Below, one piece after another: positions 17,808 through 25,168 of a DNA stretch of 64,000 nt. A program made the translations under genes and the position numbers. The notes under the pieces are model-generated. The model was not told the DNA's origin. It ran no database searches and worked only from the letters and a program-made list of their open reading frames with translations. How positions within the stretch are numbered: position 1 is the first letter of the stretch; every line of letters begins with the position of its first letter. This DNA is from JAJCYL01 sp040222875 (GTDB lineage: Bacteria > Bacteroidota > Bacteroidia > Cytophagales > Cyclobacteriaceae): contig JAVKCG010000053.1 of assembly GCA_040222875.1 (NCBI GenBank), forward strand, positions 248,001-312,000, written 5' to 3'.

Positions 17808-18920
17808 CTAAAAGTCAAAGCTTTCTGCCGAGGGTACAATTTCAGTGAGTACAAGGTTAATGCCCAATGTCTCGTTGAAATTGGGTGCGAAATTGTTAGC
17901 GGTGGTTACAACTACCATATTTAAGTGCGGAATCACAAATAGAAACTGACCACCGCTTCCCCAACTGAAGTAAATATCATTTTGTGTTGTAAGCGGGGCA
18001 AAAGCACTGAAATCTGAAATTCTCCACCAGCCAAAGCCGTAGTCCCAGTTGAAAGTATATTCCGTTTGCTTAGCACCCATGGCATTGGCAAAATCTGGTG
18101 ATAATATTTGGTTGCCAAAATATGACCCTTGATTAAGGCTCATGTAGCCAATTTTTGCCAGACTGGTAGGCGTTATTTCTAAACCCCAACCAGCATTGGT
18201 AACACCTGAAGGATCGCTGTTCCAGTTGTAATCAATACCAAGCGGTTCAAACAATCGCTGTTGAGCATAAGCCGCCAGATTTTCAAAGCCCGATTGTTCC
18301 TGGATCAAAAGAGATAACAGCATGTATGAGCCGCTGTTGTAAGTAAACCTTCCACCCGGTGTAGAATCCATGGCCCTGCGCATGGTAAAGAATGACCAGC
18401 TCTGCGTTTGTGACATTTGGTTGGCCGTATTTTGAGGGTCGTTGAATTGTCTTAAAAGCTCATTCCACGAAACACCCATTTTCATCTCTAATAAATTGCG
18501 ATAGGTAATCTGGGTCTTCAAGGTGGAGTCTACTTGTGGTAAACCAGTGGTAAAGTGGTCTGGCAGTTTATTAATTATTAAGGAATCTAAATCCAGAATG
18601 ATCCCCTCATCTAGCGCTATCCCTGTTAATATCGATGAAATTGACACCGTTGTACCAAGCATTGGCAAGCGGCTATGCCTATTTGCATTATTGTAATAAT
18701 TCTCAAAAATTAATTTGTCATCTTTAATAATTATGAGGCTGGTAAGCTGCCCATAAACCCCGTCTTTTATTCTGTTGTTAATTACGTTCAAATGGCCCTC
18801 ATCCACGCCAACTTCTGATGGTAAGGCATATTCCCATGGAGATTTGGGTATTGTAGCATCATCCTGGAAATCGCAGGAGATAGTGAAGACTAAAGCAAGC
18901 AAGATCGATACCCTATACAT
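17808..18920 (-). CDS. Serine hydrolase-like (beta-lactamase class C fold) lipoprotein, SxxK motif lost
   Basis: The signal peptide ends at the lipobox LVFTISC, so the protein should be lipid-anchored. The fold is that of class C beta-lactamase-like hydrolases: LIIIKDDKLIFENYYNN, then LTGIALDEGIILDLDSLI, the conserved YNSG with the family tyrosine, and WGSGGQFLFVIPHLNMVVV near the C-terminus. Where active relatives have S-x-x-K before SxxSxLxGIAxDEG, this protein reads G-T-T-V (in MLGTTVSISSILTG). Both the nucleophile and the general-base lysine are therefore replaced, which predicts a catalytically inactive protein. It starts 2 nt after the preceding gene, so the two form an operon. Confidence 0.85.
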   Translation of the reverse strand: MYRVSILLALVFTISCDFQDDATIPKSPWEYALPSEVGVDEGHLNVINNRIKDGVYGQLTSLIIIKDDKLIFENYYNNANRHSRLPMLGTTVSISSILTGIALDEGIILDLDSLIINKLPDHFTTGLPQVDSTLKTQITYRNLLEMKMGVSWNELLRQFNDPQNTANQMSQTQSWSFFTMRRAMDSTPGGRFTYNSGSYMLLSLLIQEQSGFENLAAYAQQRLFEPLGIDYNWNSDPSGVTNAGWGLEITPTSLAKIGYMSLNQGSYFGNQILSPDFANAMGAKQTEYTFNWDYGFGWWRISDFSAFAPLTTQNDIYFSWGSGGQFLFVIPHLNMVVVTTANNFAPNFNETLGINLVLTEIVPSAESFDF

Positions 18921-18922
18921 TT

Positions 18923-19597
18923 TTATCTTTTAAACCATCCAATCTTAAGTGCCCCGCTCAGAGTGAGGCTGTTGAGTGCACTTCCCTTAATTTCCTGTAT
19001 TTCAAGGCCTTGAACAATACGATATCCTAATGATATGTTAAGCGTCGTCAGTTTGCTTAATCTCATGTCCATGCCAATCCGCGGATTGATTATTATGAAG
19101 TGATCTGTTTCTAAAACTTCATCCGTTTCATCATGTGACCAGGCAGCTTCACCTACTCCAAACTGACCTTCAAACAATAGCGCAGTACCTCCCACCTTAA
19201 CGACTTGATAATTTAAGAAACCACCGCCGTAAGAATAGTCCAGCGAGAAGAAATTTGGGAAAATGATTCTCCGTGAAAATGTGCCGTCGTATATCTGCAC
19301 AAAACCGCCGACTTGAAACTTTGTAAACATGACTGCCGCACCGCCTCCAAATGCAAATGATGAAGACTCCTCTATTGCTGATATCTCAGCCAGCGGGAAG
19401 ATGTACCCAGATACACCTAACTTCTTCATGAGGCCAAAAAAGCCTTTTTTCTCCAGTGTATCCCCTACAATTTCTGATTGATTATCCAACGAAAATACCT
19501 GCTCAGCGGGAGACTCAATATTAAGCGAATCAACATCCTGAGCATGTATTCCTGAAGTTATTAGAGCAAGTACGGCTAGAAGAGTGAATTGACGCAT
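18923..19597 (-). CDS. Predicted exported beta-barrel-like protein, unknown family
   Basis: A signal peptide (MRQFTLLAVLALITSGIHAQ) is followed by a polar segment and then by alternating strand-like segments rich in Gly and aromatics (SFAFGGGAAVMFTKFQVGGF, LDYSYGGGFLNYQVVKVGG, LTTLNISLGYRIVQG). The protein ends in ALKIGWFKR. This pattern suggests a small outer-membrane barrel, but I do not recognise the family. I take the ATG at 19597 as start, since the signal peptide begins there; a TTG at 19612 would add five residues. The next gene starts 2 nt downstream, so this protein and the inactive hydrolase-like lipoprotein are probably made together. Confidence 0.65.
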   Translation of the reverse strand: MRQFTLLAVLALITSGIHAQDVDSLNIESPAEQVFSLDNQSEIVGDTLEKKGFFGLMKKLGVSGYIFPLAEISAIEESSSFAFGGGAAVMFTKFQVGGFVQIYDGTFSRRIIFPNFFSLDYSYGGGFLNYQVVKVGGTALLFEGQFGVGEAAWSHDETDEVLETDHFIIINPRIGMDMRLSKLTTLNISLGYRIVQGLEIQEIKGSALNSLTLSGALKIGWFKR

Positions 19598-19816
19598 GTG
19601 AAACCTAAACAAACCGATCTAAGGTATCCCTAAAATCTGCATGTGACAAGTCCCTTTGCGGTGCACATATCTTTTCATCCCCACCCTGGTCAATTTTTAG
19701 ATTGAACGCCAGATGACCGGATTTTCCCTTTTAGGGAGCTTTTCTAAGTGAATTTTATTTATTTTAGCCTATTCTCAATAATAAGAGTTGGTACTTAATA
19801 ACTAATCCATTGAATT

Positions 19817-20407
19817 ATGGAAACTGTAAGAAGATACAAGAATATTCACGATACAAATATTTTGATGATGTACAAAGGTGAGCTCACCTTTGATCTGATT
19901 TCATCATTAATTGAAACACTTGAAGGGAGAGTTGGTGAGTTGGAAGAAGATAAAAGAATCAAAAAGAAGTTTTATTCTGTAATCACTGAGTGTATTCAAA
20001 ATCTATATTACCATGTAGACGAAGCCAAGTTTGATGATATCACAATAAGTCGATATGATGCCAAATCGGCGCTAATCATGATTAGCGCCAGAAAGCGCTT
20101 TTATTCATTAATGACAGGAAATTACATTCCTAACAAGGGCATTGATAAGCTAACATCAAAGCTTAATAAAATTAATGCGGTGGAAGGAGATGAACTTAAA
20201 GCCATGTATAGGGAAGCCCTGAGTAATGAGGAGTTTAGTGACAAGGGCACCGGAGGATTGGGCTTTATTGAAATTGCAAGGAAAACAGGATCTAAATTGA
20301 TATATAATTTTTATAAAGTGAACGATGAGTATTCGTACTTCACTTTTCAGGTCAGATTGCCCCGGGTTCTTGAAGATATTAAGAGGCCGAAATTAGCTAT
20401 GAATTAA
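19817..20407 (+). CDS. SiaB-like GHKL-fold protein kinase
   Basis: The sequence matches the SiaB family (DUF6272), small GHKL ATPases related to anti-sigma kinases. The N box region is YSVITECIQNLYYH (about 54-67) and the G-box-like motif is DKGTGGLGFIEIARKTGSKL (about 146-165). In Pseudomonas, SiaB phosphorylates SiaC, which controls a diguanylate cyclase; that is known for the family and is not shown here. No SiaC-like gene, phosphatase or cyclase is adjacent. It is followed after 28 nt by a coiled-coil membrane protein on the same strand, a likely functional partner. Confidence 0.82.
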   Translation: METVRRYKNIHDTNILMMYKGELTFDLISSLIETLEGRVGELEEDKRIKKKFYSVITECIQNLYYHVDEAKFDDITISRYDAKSALIMISARKRFYSLMTGNYIPNKGIDKLTSKLNKINAVEGDELKAMYREALSNEEFSDKGTGGLGFIEIARKTGSKLIYNFYKVNDEYSYFTFQVRLPRVLEDIKRPKLAMN

Positions 20408-20435
20408 TGAGACAACTCAACCAGTTATCGATTAA

Positions 20436-20984
20436 ATGGACAAACAACTCTATCATCAGGAGGAAAAAGAACTAACGGATTTTAAAAAGAAGATTGAAGA
20501 AGATCATGTCTTTCTGGATGATATCGAGACTTTCGTAAATAAATACGAGGATCTTCTAAACGAGACCAAAGTTATTACCAAAATCAGCGACAGGCTTCAA
20601 AAGAAGCTTGACACCGCCAATCAGAAAATCCAATCTCAAAACACTCAAATCACTAAAAAGAATGAGGAACTTGGGGTTACCATTGATAAGTTGACAAAAG
20701 CGAGGGTTGGTAGAAAAGCCAGCACAATCATCTTAACCGTTGCAATTATACTTTTTGTTTCAGAGGAGTTTTACCTGGAAGCTGTAATCGAAGAGTATGT
20801 CAACATTCCTTATCTCGGCTTGGGCATAAAACTATTAATTGCCTTAATCCTGAAGTTTTTAGAGTCAGGATTGGAAGGCTTTTATATGAACCGGGAAAAA
20901 GATAAGATTATTAAAGATAGTGGTGTAACTGAGGGAGATCGTAGACTTTCAAAGTCTACTGCGTTTGCCACTAATTCGAACTAA
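20436..20984 (+). CDS. Coiled-coil membrane protein of unknown function
   Basis: Residues 1-95 are highly charged and helical, with a heptad-like segment (TKISDRLQKKLDTANQKIQS) that predicts a coiled coil. Two hydrophobic segments follow (ASTIILTVAIILFVSEEFY, about 95-113, and IPYLGLGIKLLIALILKFLE, about 125-144), then a basic cytoplasmic tail. I do not recognise a family. The position just after the SiaB-like kinase, on the same strand, suggests a membrane platform or output for that kinase; this is inference. The 3' end overlaps the convergent rhomboid gene by 14 nt. Confidence 0.75.
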   Translation: MDKQLYHQEEKELTDFKKKIEEDHVFLDDIETFVNKYEDLLNETKVITKISDRLQKKLDTANQKIQSQNTQITKKNEELGVTIDKLTKARVGRKASTIILTVAIILFVSEEFYLEAVIEEYVNIPYLGLGIKLLIALILKFLESGLEGFYMNREKDKIIKDSGVTEGDRRLSKSTAFATNSN

Positions 20985-21528
20985 CACTTCTATGCCTGCT
21001 GTAGGCTGAGGCGGTTGCCACACCAACGATTGCCCCCATAAGGTGCGATTCCCACGATACTCTCGATTCTGTTGGGAGCACTCCGTAAAACAAGCCACCA
21101 TAAAGCGAAATAATGATGATGGAAATAAGAATTGATCGGAAGTCTTTTCTGAACAATCCGAAGGAAATCAGAAAAAATGCCATGGCGTAAATCATTCCGC
21201 TGGCACCAATATGGGTAGAGCTTCTACCGAAAATCCAAACTAAAAAACTTGGGAAGAAATAGCATTGCATGAAAATGCGACTGGCAATTTTATCATAGAA
21301 TATATAAATCGTTGAACCCAGAAAAACCATTGGAAAAGTATTTGAGGCCAAATGGATGACGTCTCCATGAATTAAAGGGGCCGTGAAAATTCCGATAAGC
21401 CCACTAATTGTACGAGGGGTTATTCCCAGAAAGCCAAAATCGAAAGTTAGGGACTCGATAGAGTAAACTAACCACATAATGAAAGTTAGTCGGAGAGGGG
21501 GTACATTACTATTGTTGAAAATTGACAA
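20971..21528 (-). CDS. Rhomboid family intramembrane serine protease
   Basis: Six hydrophobic segments are visible. The catalytic serine lies in GASGMIYAM (about 101-109) and the catalytic histidine in ESHLMGAIVG near the C-terminus. The loop motif HGDVIHLASNTFPM matches the conserved His and Asn region of the rhomboid fold. The length of 185 aa fits the compact bacterial form. The start is TTG at 21528, chosen because LRLTFIMWLVYSIE just after it is the expected first membrane helix. Substrates cannot be deduced. A terminator at 21560-21581 separates it from the upstream gene. Confidence 0.88.
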   Translation of the reverse strand: MSIFNNSNVPPLRLTFIMWLVYSIESLTFDFGFLGITPRTISGLIGIFTAPLIHGDVIHLASNTFPMVFLGSTIYIFYDKIASRIFMQCYFFPSFLVWIFGRSSTHIGASGMIYAMAFFLISFGLFRKDFRSILISIIIISLYGGLFYGVLPTESRVSWESHLMGAIVGVATASAYSRHRSVSSN

Positions 21529-21559
21529 CCCAATTACTAGTTAGATATCAATAATAATG

Positions 21560-21581
21560 AAAAAAGCCGGCTGAACCGGCT
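21560..21581 (-). terminator. Intrinsic terminator after the TerB-like gene
   Basis: AGCCGG (21565-21570) pairs with CCGGCT (21576-21581) around a 5-nt loop. Read on the minus strand the stem is followed by a run of T. It lies 25 nt after the stop of the 21607-22071 gene. Confidence 0.8.
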
Positions 21582-21606
21582 CCTTTAATACGTTTAGATT
21601 TCTTCT

Positions 21607-22071
21607 TTATTTTGAAGGATCATTGATCATGCCAAGTTCTAACAGTTTGGCTTCTTCGTAGCTCACAGATAAATAACCAAGTATTCCGCCAGACGCTTCA
21701 GCAACCCTTTTGGCCATGTCTTTATAACTACCATAAAGCTTAATTGCATAAGACTTTTCAAGCTTCACCATTATTCTGTTTAGCTTTTTAAGTTCTCTCG
21801 TGATGGCAGTGTTTCGTTCAGCGGCTGATTGCGGTAATTCTTTAACAAGAGTGTTGAAATCATCTTCGAAGGTTGCCGCAACTTCATTGTAATATCCATC
21901 CAACCCCTCACGTGATCTTGTCTTTTTAGATTTAGCCACGGCAATCGCCTCTTTCATTTCATTCTTATCAATGTTATCATCAGCACCAGCAATTAATATG
22001 CTTACTAAAGCTGGCGCCTTCAATAAAGCGGCTACTTCATCTTCTCTTAATGTTTCAAATTCTGGGATCAT
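21607..22071 (-). CDS. TerB-like small acidic helical protein
   Basis: This is a 154-aa, almost wholly helical, soluble protein without a signal peptide. The segment LVSILIAGADDNIDKNEMKE (about 22-41) resembles the TerB-fold signature, in which an alanine-rich helix is followed by a D-D-x-D/E metal-binding turn. The rest is charged helix ending in YEEAKLLELGM. TerB-type proteins bind metal ions, and their physiological role is poorly defined. The assignment rests on this motif and is tentative. The gene lies downstream of the acyl-CoA dehydrogenase on the same strand after a gap of 120 nt, and is closed by a strong terminator. Confidence 0.6.
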   Translation of the reverse strand: MIPEFETLREDEVAALLKAPALVSILIAGADDNIDKNEMKEAIAVAKSKKTRSREGLDGYYNEVAATFEDDFNTLVKELPQSAAERNTAITRELKKLNRIMVKLEKSYAIKLYGSYKDMAKRVAEASGGILGYLSVSYEEAKLLELGMINDPSK

Positions 22072-22191
22072 CCTACTTTAAAATTTGGGGTAATTTTCAA
22101 AGCCCGAAATTAAATAGATTAAAGATTAAAGAACAATGATTGAAGACAAAAGAACCCGACAACAGGCAACATGAAACATAGAAAACCGAAA

Positions 22192-23988
22192 CTAGTAGGG
22201 ATAACTGCCTTTTTCTATCATATTCCCTGCAATTCGCCTTCTCAATTCTTTTGCGTTAATAGGGTTGGCTTTCGTAAAGCGTTTCAAGCCCATCAACATT
22301 ACTTTTAGCTCATCGCCAGCAACAAATGATGTAATAGCCTCTTTACCCGCAATGTTCAATTTATCAATTGCCTGAGATAAATATGCTTTTGCCATTAAAT
22401 CATGGTATTCAGCACCATTTTCACCTAAAAGCTGTTCGGCTTTCTCCGCTCTCAGAATTGCTGATTCAGCACAGTAGACCTCAATAATCATATCGGCAAT
22501 ATTCATTAGCGTCTCCTGCTCATCATTCAACTTTGGCCCAAATGTCTGGGCTGCTTTTCCCGCTACCATCAATACTGCTTTTTTCAATCTCTTTATAACT
22601 TCTTTCTCCTCAGAATAAGGCTGGCTCAAATCAGGCGACTCAAAAGAAGGTACGGAGGTCAATTCTTTTCCGACAGCCATTGCAGGTTCCATCAAATTTA
22701 ATTCCCCTTTCATGGCCCTTTTCAGGATCATGCCAACCAGAAGCATTCTGTTGATTTCGTTAGTTCCCTCGTAAATTCTACAAATCCTGGAATCACGGTA
22801 AGCCCTTGCCATAGGTGCCTCCTCAGAAAAGCCCATCCCACCATACACCTGTACTCCTTCATCAACAACATAATCCAAAACCTCAGAAGCGTGAACTTTA
22901 ATGATTGCACACTCAATTGCAAATTGCTCTAAGCCTTTCAACTTAGCTTCATTTTCATCCATTCCCTCTGCAATCAATGAATCAATCTTGTCCTCAATAT
23001 CCTGGCCAGCTCTGTAAGATGCCGATTCAGCGGCGTAAGTCTTGATCGCCATTTCAGCAAGCTTGTGCTGGATGGCACCAAAAGAGGCAATTGATTGTCC
23101 GAACTGTTTTCTCTCCAAAGCATATTTTAGGGCCAGATCAGCTACAGTTTTGCAACCACCAACTGCACTAGCACCTAATTTTATCCGACCAATATTTAAA
23201 ATGTTTACGGCTATTTTGAAACCATTTTCTCTTGCTGAAAGCATGTTTTGCGCTGGCACTTTGCAATCATTAAAAAATACCTGCCTTGTAGATGAACCCT
23301 TGATGCCCATTTTGCGCTCCTCGTCGTTCATGGTGATCCCACCAAATTCTTTTTCAACGATGAATGCCGTAAGGTTTTTATCATTGTCGATTTTTGCAAA
23401 CACTATAAAAAGGTCTGCAAAACCTCCATTGGAAATCCACATTTTTTGGCCATTGATGATGTAATGTTTGCCATCCTCTGTTAGAACCGCTTTTGTTTTG
23501 CCAGAATTGGCATCTGAACCTGCATCTGGTTCAGTTAGACAGTAGCAAGCCTTGATTTCTCCTGATGCCAGGCCTGGTAAATATTTTTGTTTTTGCTCTT
23601 CAGTACCATAATATAAAATTGGTAGTGTGCCGATGCCGGTATGCGCTCCAAAAGCAGTAGAAAAGGAACCACCAGCCCCTATTTTATCCGCAATCAGCAT
23701 GCTGGTATTAAAACTCATTCCAAGCCCACCATATTCTTCAGGGACACTTACACCCAACAGACCGAGTTGTCCTGCCTTATCCATTAATGATGGTAAGAGC
23801 CCTTCTTCCATAGAATCAATTCTTTCAGCTATAGGGTGAATTTCTTTTTCAATGAATTCTGATGTAGCATCACCCATCATTTTTTGTTCTTCATTGAATT
23901 GCTCTGGGATAAAAATATCTTCGGCCGGAGTTTCCCTGATGATAAACTCTCCTCCCTTAATGGCTTGTTTCTCAGCAATAGCTTCCAT
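22192..23988 (-). CDS. Acyl-CoA dehydrogenase, long (VLCAD-like) form
   Basis: This is a flavoprotein for the first step of fatty acid beta-oxidation. The N- and mid-domains show SVPEEYGGLG, the FAD/substrate motif YCLTEPDAGSDAN and GQKMWISNGG. The C-terminal helical domain has RKQFGQSIASFGAIQHKLAE and the catalytic glutamate in RIYEGTNEINRML (about 430). A further 170 residues follow, as in VLCAD/ACAD9-type enzymes, giving about 598 aa. I place the start at ATG 23988 (MEAIAEKQ); an upstream GTG at 23997 would add three residues. The promoter is framed by a palindromic operator. No fadA or fadB gene is adjacent. Confidence 0.93.
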   Translation of the reverse strand: MEAIAEKQAIKGGEFIIRETPAEDIFIPEQFNEEQKMMGDATSEFIEKEIHPIAERIDSMEEGLLPSLMDKAGQLGLLGVSVPEEYGGLGMSFNTSMLIADKIGAGGSFSTAFGAHTGIGTLPILYYGTEEQKQKYLPGLASGEIKACYCLTEPDAGSDANSGKTKAVLTEDGKHYIINGQKMWISNGGFADLFIVFAKIDNDKNLTAFIVEKEFGGITMNDEERKMGIKGSSTRQVFFNDCKVPAQNMLSARENGFKIAVNILNIGRIKLGASAVGGCKTVADLALKYALERKQFGQSIASFGAIQHKLAEMAIKTYAAESASYRAGQDIEDKIDSLIAEGMDENEAKLKGLEQFAIECAIIKVHASEVLDYVVDEGVQVYGGMGFSEEAPMARAYRDSRICRIYEGTNEINRMLLVGMILKRAMKGELNLMEPAMAVGKELTSVPSFESPDLSQPYSEEKEVIKRLKKAVLMVAGKAAQTFGPKLNDEQETLMNIADMIIEVYCAESAILRAEKAEQLLGENGAEYHDLMAKAYLSQAIDKLNIAGKEAITSFVAGDELKVMLMGLKRFTKANPINAKELRRRIAGNMIEKGSYPY

Positions 23989-24027
23989 AATTAACACTTT
24001 GATTTATAAACTTGATAATCGATTATT

Positions 24028-24045
24028 TAGTATGCATGCATACTA
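24028..24045. promoter_or_regulatory. Perfect 18-bp palindromic operator (site 1)
   Basis: TAGTATGCATGCATACTA is its own reverse complement. It lies just downstream of the -7 element of the acyl-CoA dehydrogenase promoter, over the expected transcription start. The form is that of a TetR-family operator; the regulator is not in this window. Confidence 0.75.
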
Positions 24046-24049
24046 TTTT

Positions 24050-24057
24050 CAAATATA
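24050..24057 (-). promoter_or_regulatory. -7 element of the acyl-CoA dehydrogenase promoter
   Basis: On the minus strand this reads TATATTTG, an exact TAnnTTTG match, 61 nt before the ATG at 23988. It lies between the two operator sites. Confidence 0.65.
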
Positions 24058-24071
24058 CAAAAAGATTTAAT

Positions 24072-24089
24072 TAGTATGCATGCCGAGTA
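24072..24089. promoter_or_regulatory. Second operator-like site (15 of 18 bases)
   Basis: The first 12 bases repeat site 1 exactly (TAGTATGCATGC) and the right half is degenerate (CGAGTA instead of ATACTA). Its start is 44 bp from the start of site 1, about four helical turns, so two bound dimers would lie on the same face around the -7 element. Confidence 0.6.
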
Positions 24090-24227
24090 TTATTTTCTGC
24101 CCATATTTTACTATTAAAAGTTTCAGATTAGTTTGCGGCCTTATTAATAGGGTAAATCATTTTGAATTGACCCAATTACTATAGTAATTTATTCCTCGGT
24201 TTTCACTGACCTTAAAACTTAACACTT

Positions 24228-25049
24228 ATGAAGAACATAATTACCATCTTTTTGACCTTAACCATATTGGCCTTTTACGGCTGTGGACCTGCGGCCAAAA
24301 CAGAAGAAACATCTGATGCCACAGAAGAGACCACTGATATAAGAGAAAAAGTTGAGCGGGAGTTTGAATACCCTGTACCAACATCATTTCAAGTGACCTC
24401 ATTATTGCAAACGGCCGGAGCTGGCTTTGTTTTGGGAATTACCAATCCGGTTGAGAATGTTGATCGCTACGAAACCCAAAGGGATAAAGCATTAAACCTT
24501 GGAATTTATGGAGCTGACTTAAGTTACTCAAGCACCTATAACCGCCAGGAAGAAACGATGGCGTTCCTGGGGGCATCTAAAAAATTAGTTGATGACCTGC
24601 AAATGGGTGGCATATTTGATGACCAAATGGTAAGCAGGGTAGAGTCGAATATTACCAATAAAGATTCCCTGATATTAATAATTACAGAATCTTTCTATGA
24701 TACTTATGAGTACCTGAACCAAAATGGGCAAAGCAAACTTTCATTGTTAGTTGTTGCCGGTAGCTGGATTGAAGGGCTTTACATTACAACCCAACTTGCA
24801 ATATCCAGTGGTTATGACGATCGCATTATGGATATTGTGGCAAAACAGAAAGCTGTTGTAAAGCAATTGAATGATTTGCTTAGTGAAAACGCCAGCGATG
24901 AGGATATTGCCTCGATAATGCCGTTACTGAACTCCCTCACTGAAACTTATTCTGGTATTGAGGAAGGATCGAGGCTTACTGAGGAACAATTGTCCGAGAT
25001 ATTTAGCGTGGTAGATTCCACAAGAAGCGAAATTGTAGGAGAATCATAA
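24228..25049 (+). CDS. Hypothetical lipoprotein
   Basis: The signal peptide ends in ILAFYGC (Cys 19), predicting a lipid-anchored exported protein. A Glu/Thr-rich linker (TEETSDATEETTD) is followed by a mostly helical domain of about 230 residues with LLQTAGAGFVLGITNPVENV and LLVVAGSWIEGLYITTQLAI. I do not recognise a characterised family; similar helical lipoproteins are common in Bacteroidota. It is transcribed alone: the operator region of the acyl-CoA dehydrogenase lies upstream on the other strand, and a strong terminator follows 24 nt after the stop. Confidence 0.7.
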   Translation: MKNIITIFLTLTILAFYGCGPAAKTEETSDATEETTDIREKVEREFEYPVPTSFQVTSLLQTAGAGFVLGITNPVENVDRYETQRDKALNLGIYGADLSYSSTYNRQEETMAFLGASKKLVDDLQMGGIFDDQMVSRVESNITNKDSLILIITESFYDTYEYLNQNGQSKLSLLVVAGSWIEGLYITTQLAISSGYDDRIMDIVAKQKAVVKQLNDLLSENASDEDIASIMPLLNSLTETYSGIEEGSRLTEEQLSEIFSVVDSTRSEIVGES

Positions 25050-25073
25050 AATAAAGCTTATACCATTTTGCAG

Positions 25074-25106
25074 AAAGGCATATTGAATTCAATATGCCTT
25101 TTCTTT
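25074..25106 (+). terminator. Intrinsic terminator after the lipoprotein gene
   Basis: A perfect inverted repeat runs from 25074 to 25101 (arm AAAGGCATATTGAA and its complement), followed by further T-rich sequence. The hairpin separates the lipoprotein from the ABC transporter gene. Confidence 0.85.
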
Positions 25107-25168
25107 TATCTTTATGTGCAACCGTACCCCTCGGTTGGAGTCTTAACCTGTAGCTATAAAAGCAACAA

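Noticed and set aside
23042..23464. Open frame of 140 codons on the + strand within the acyl-CoA dehydrogenase gene
   Set aside because: It is an antisense shadow of a conserved enzyme with no start signal and no family match.
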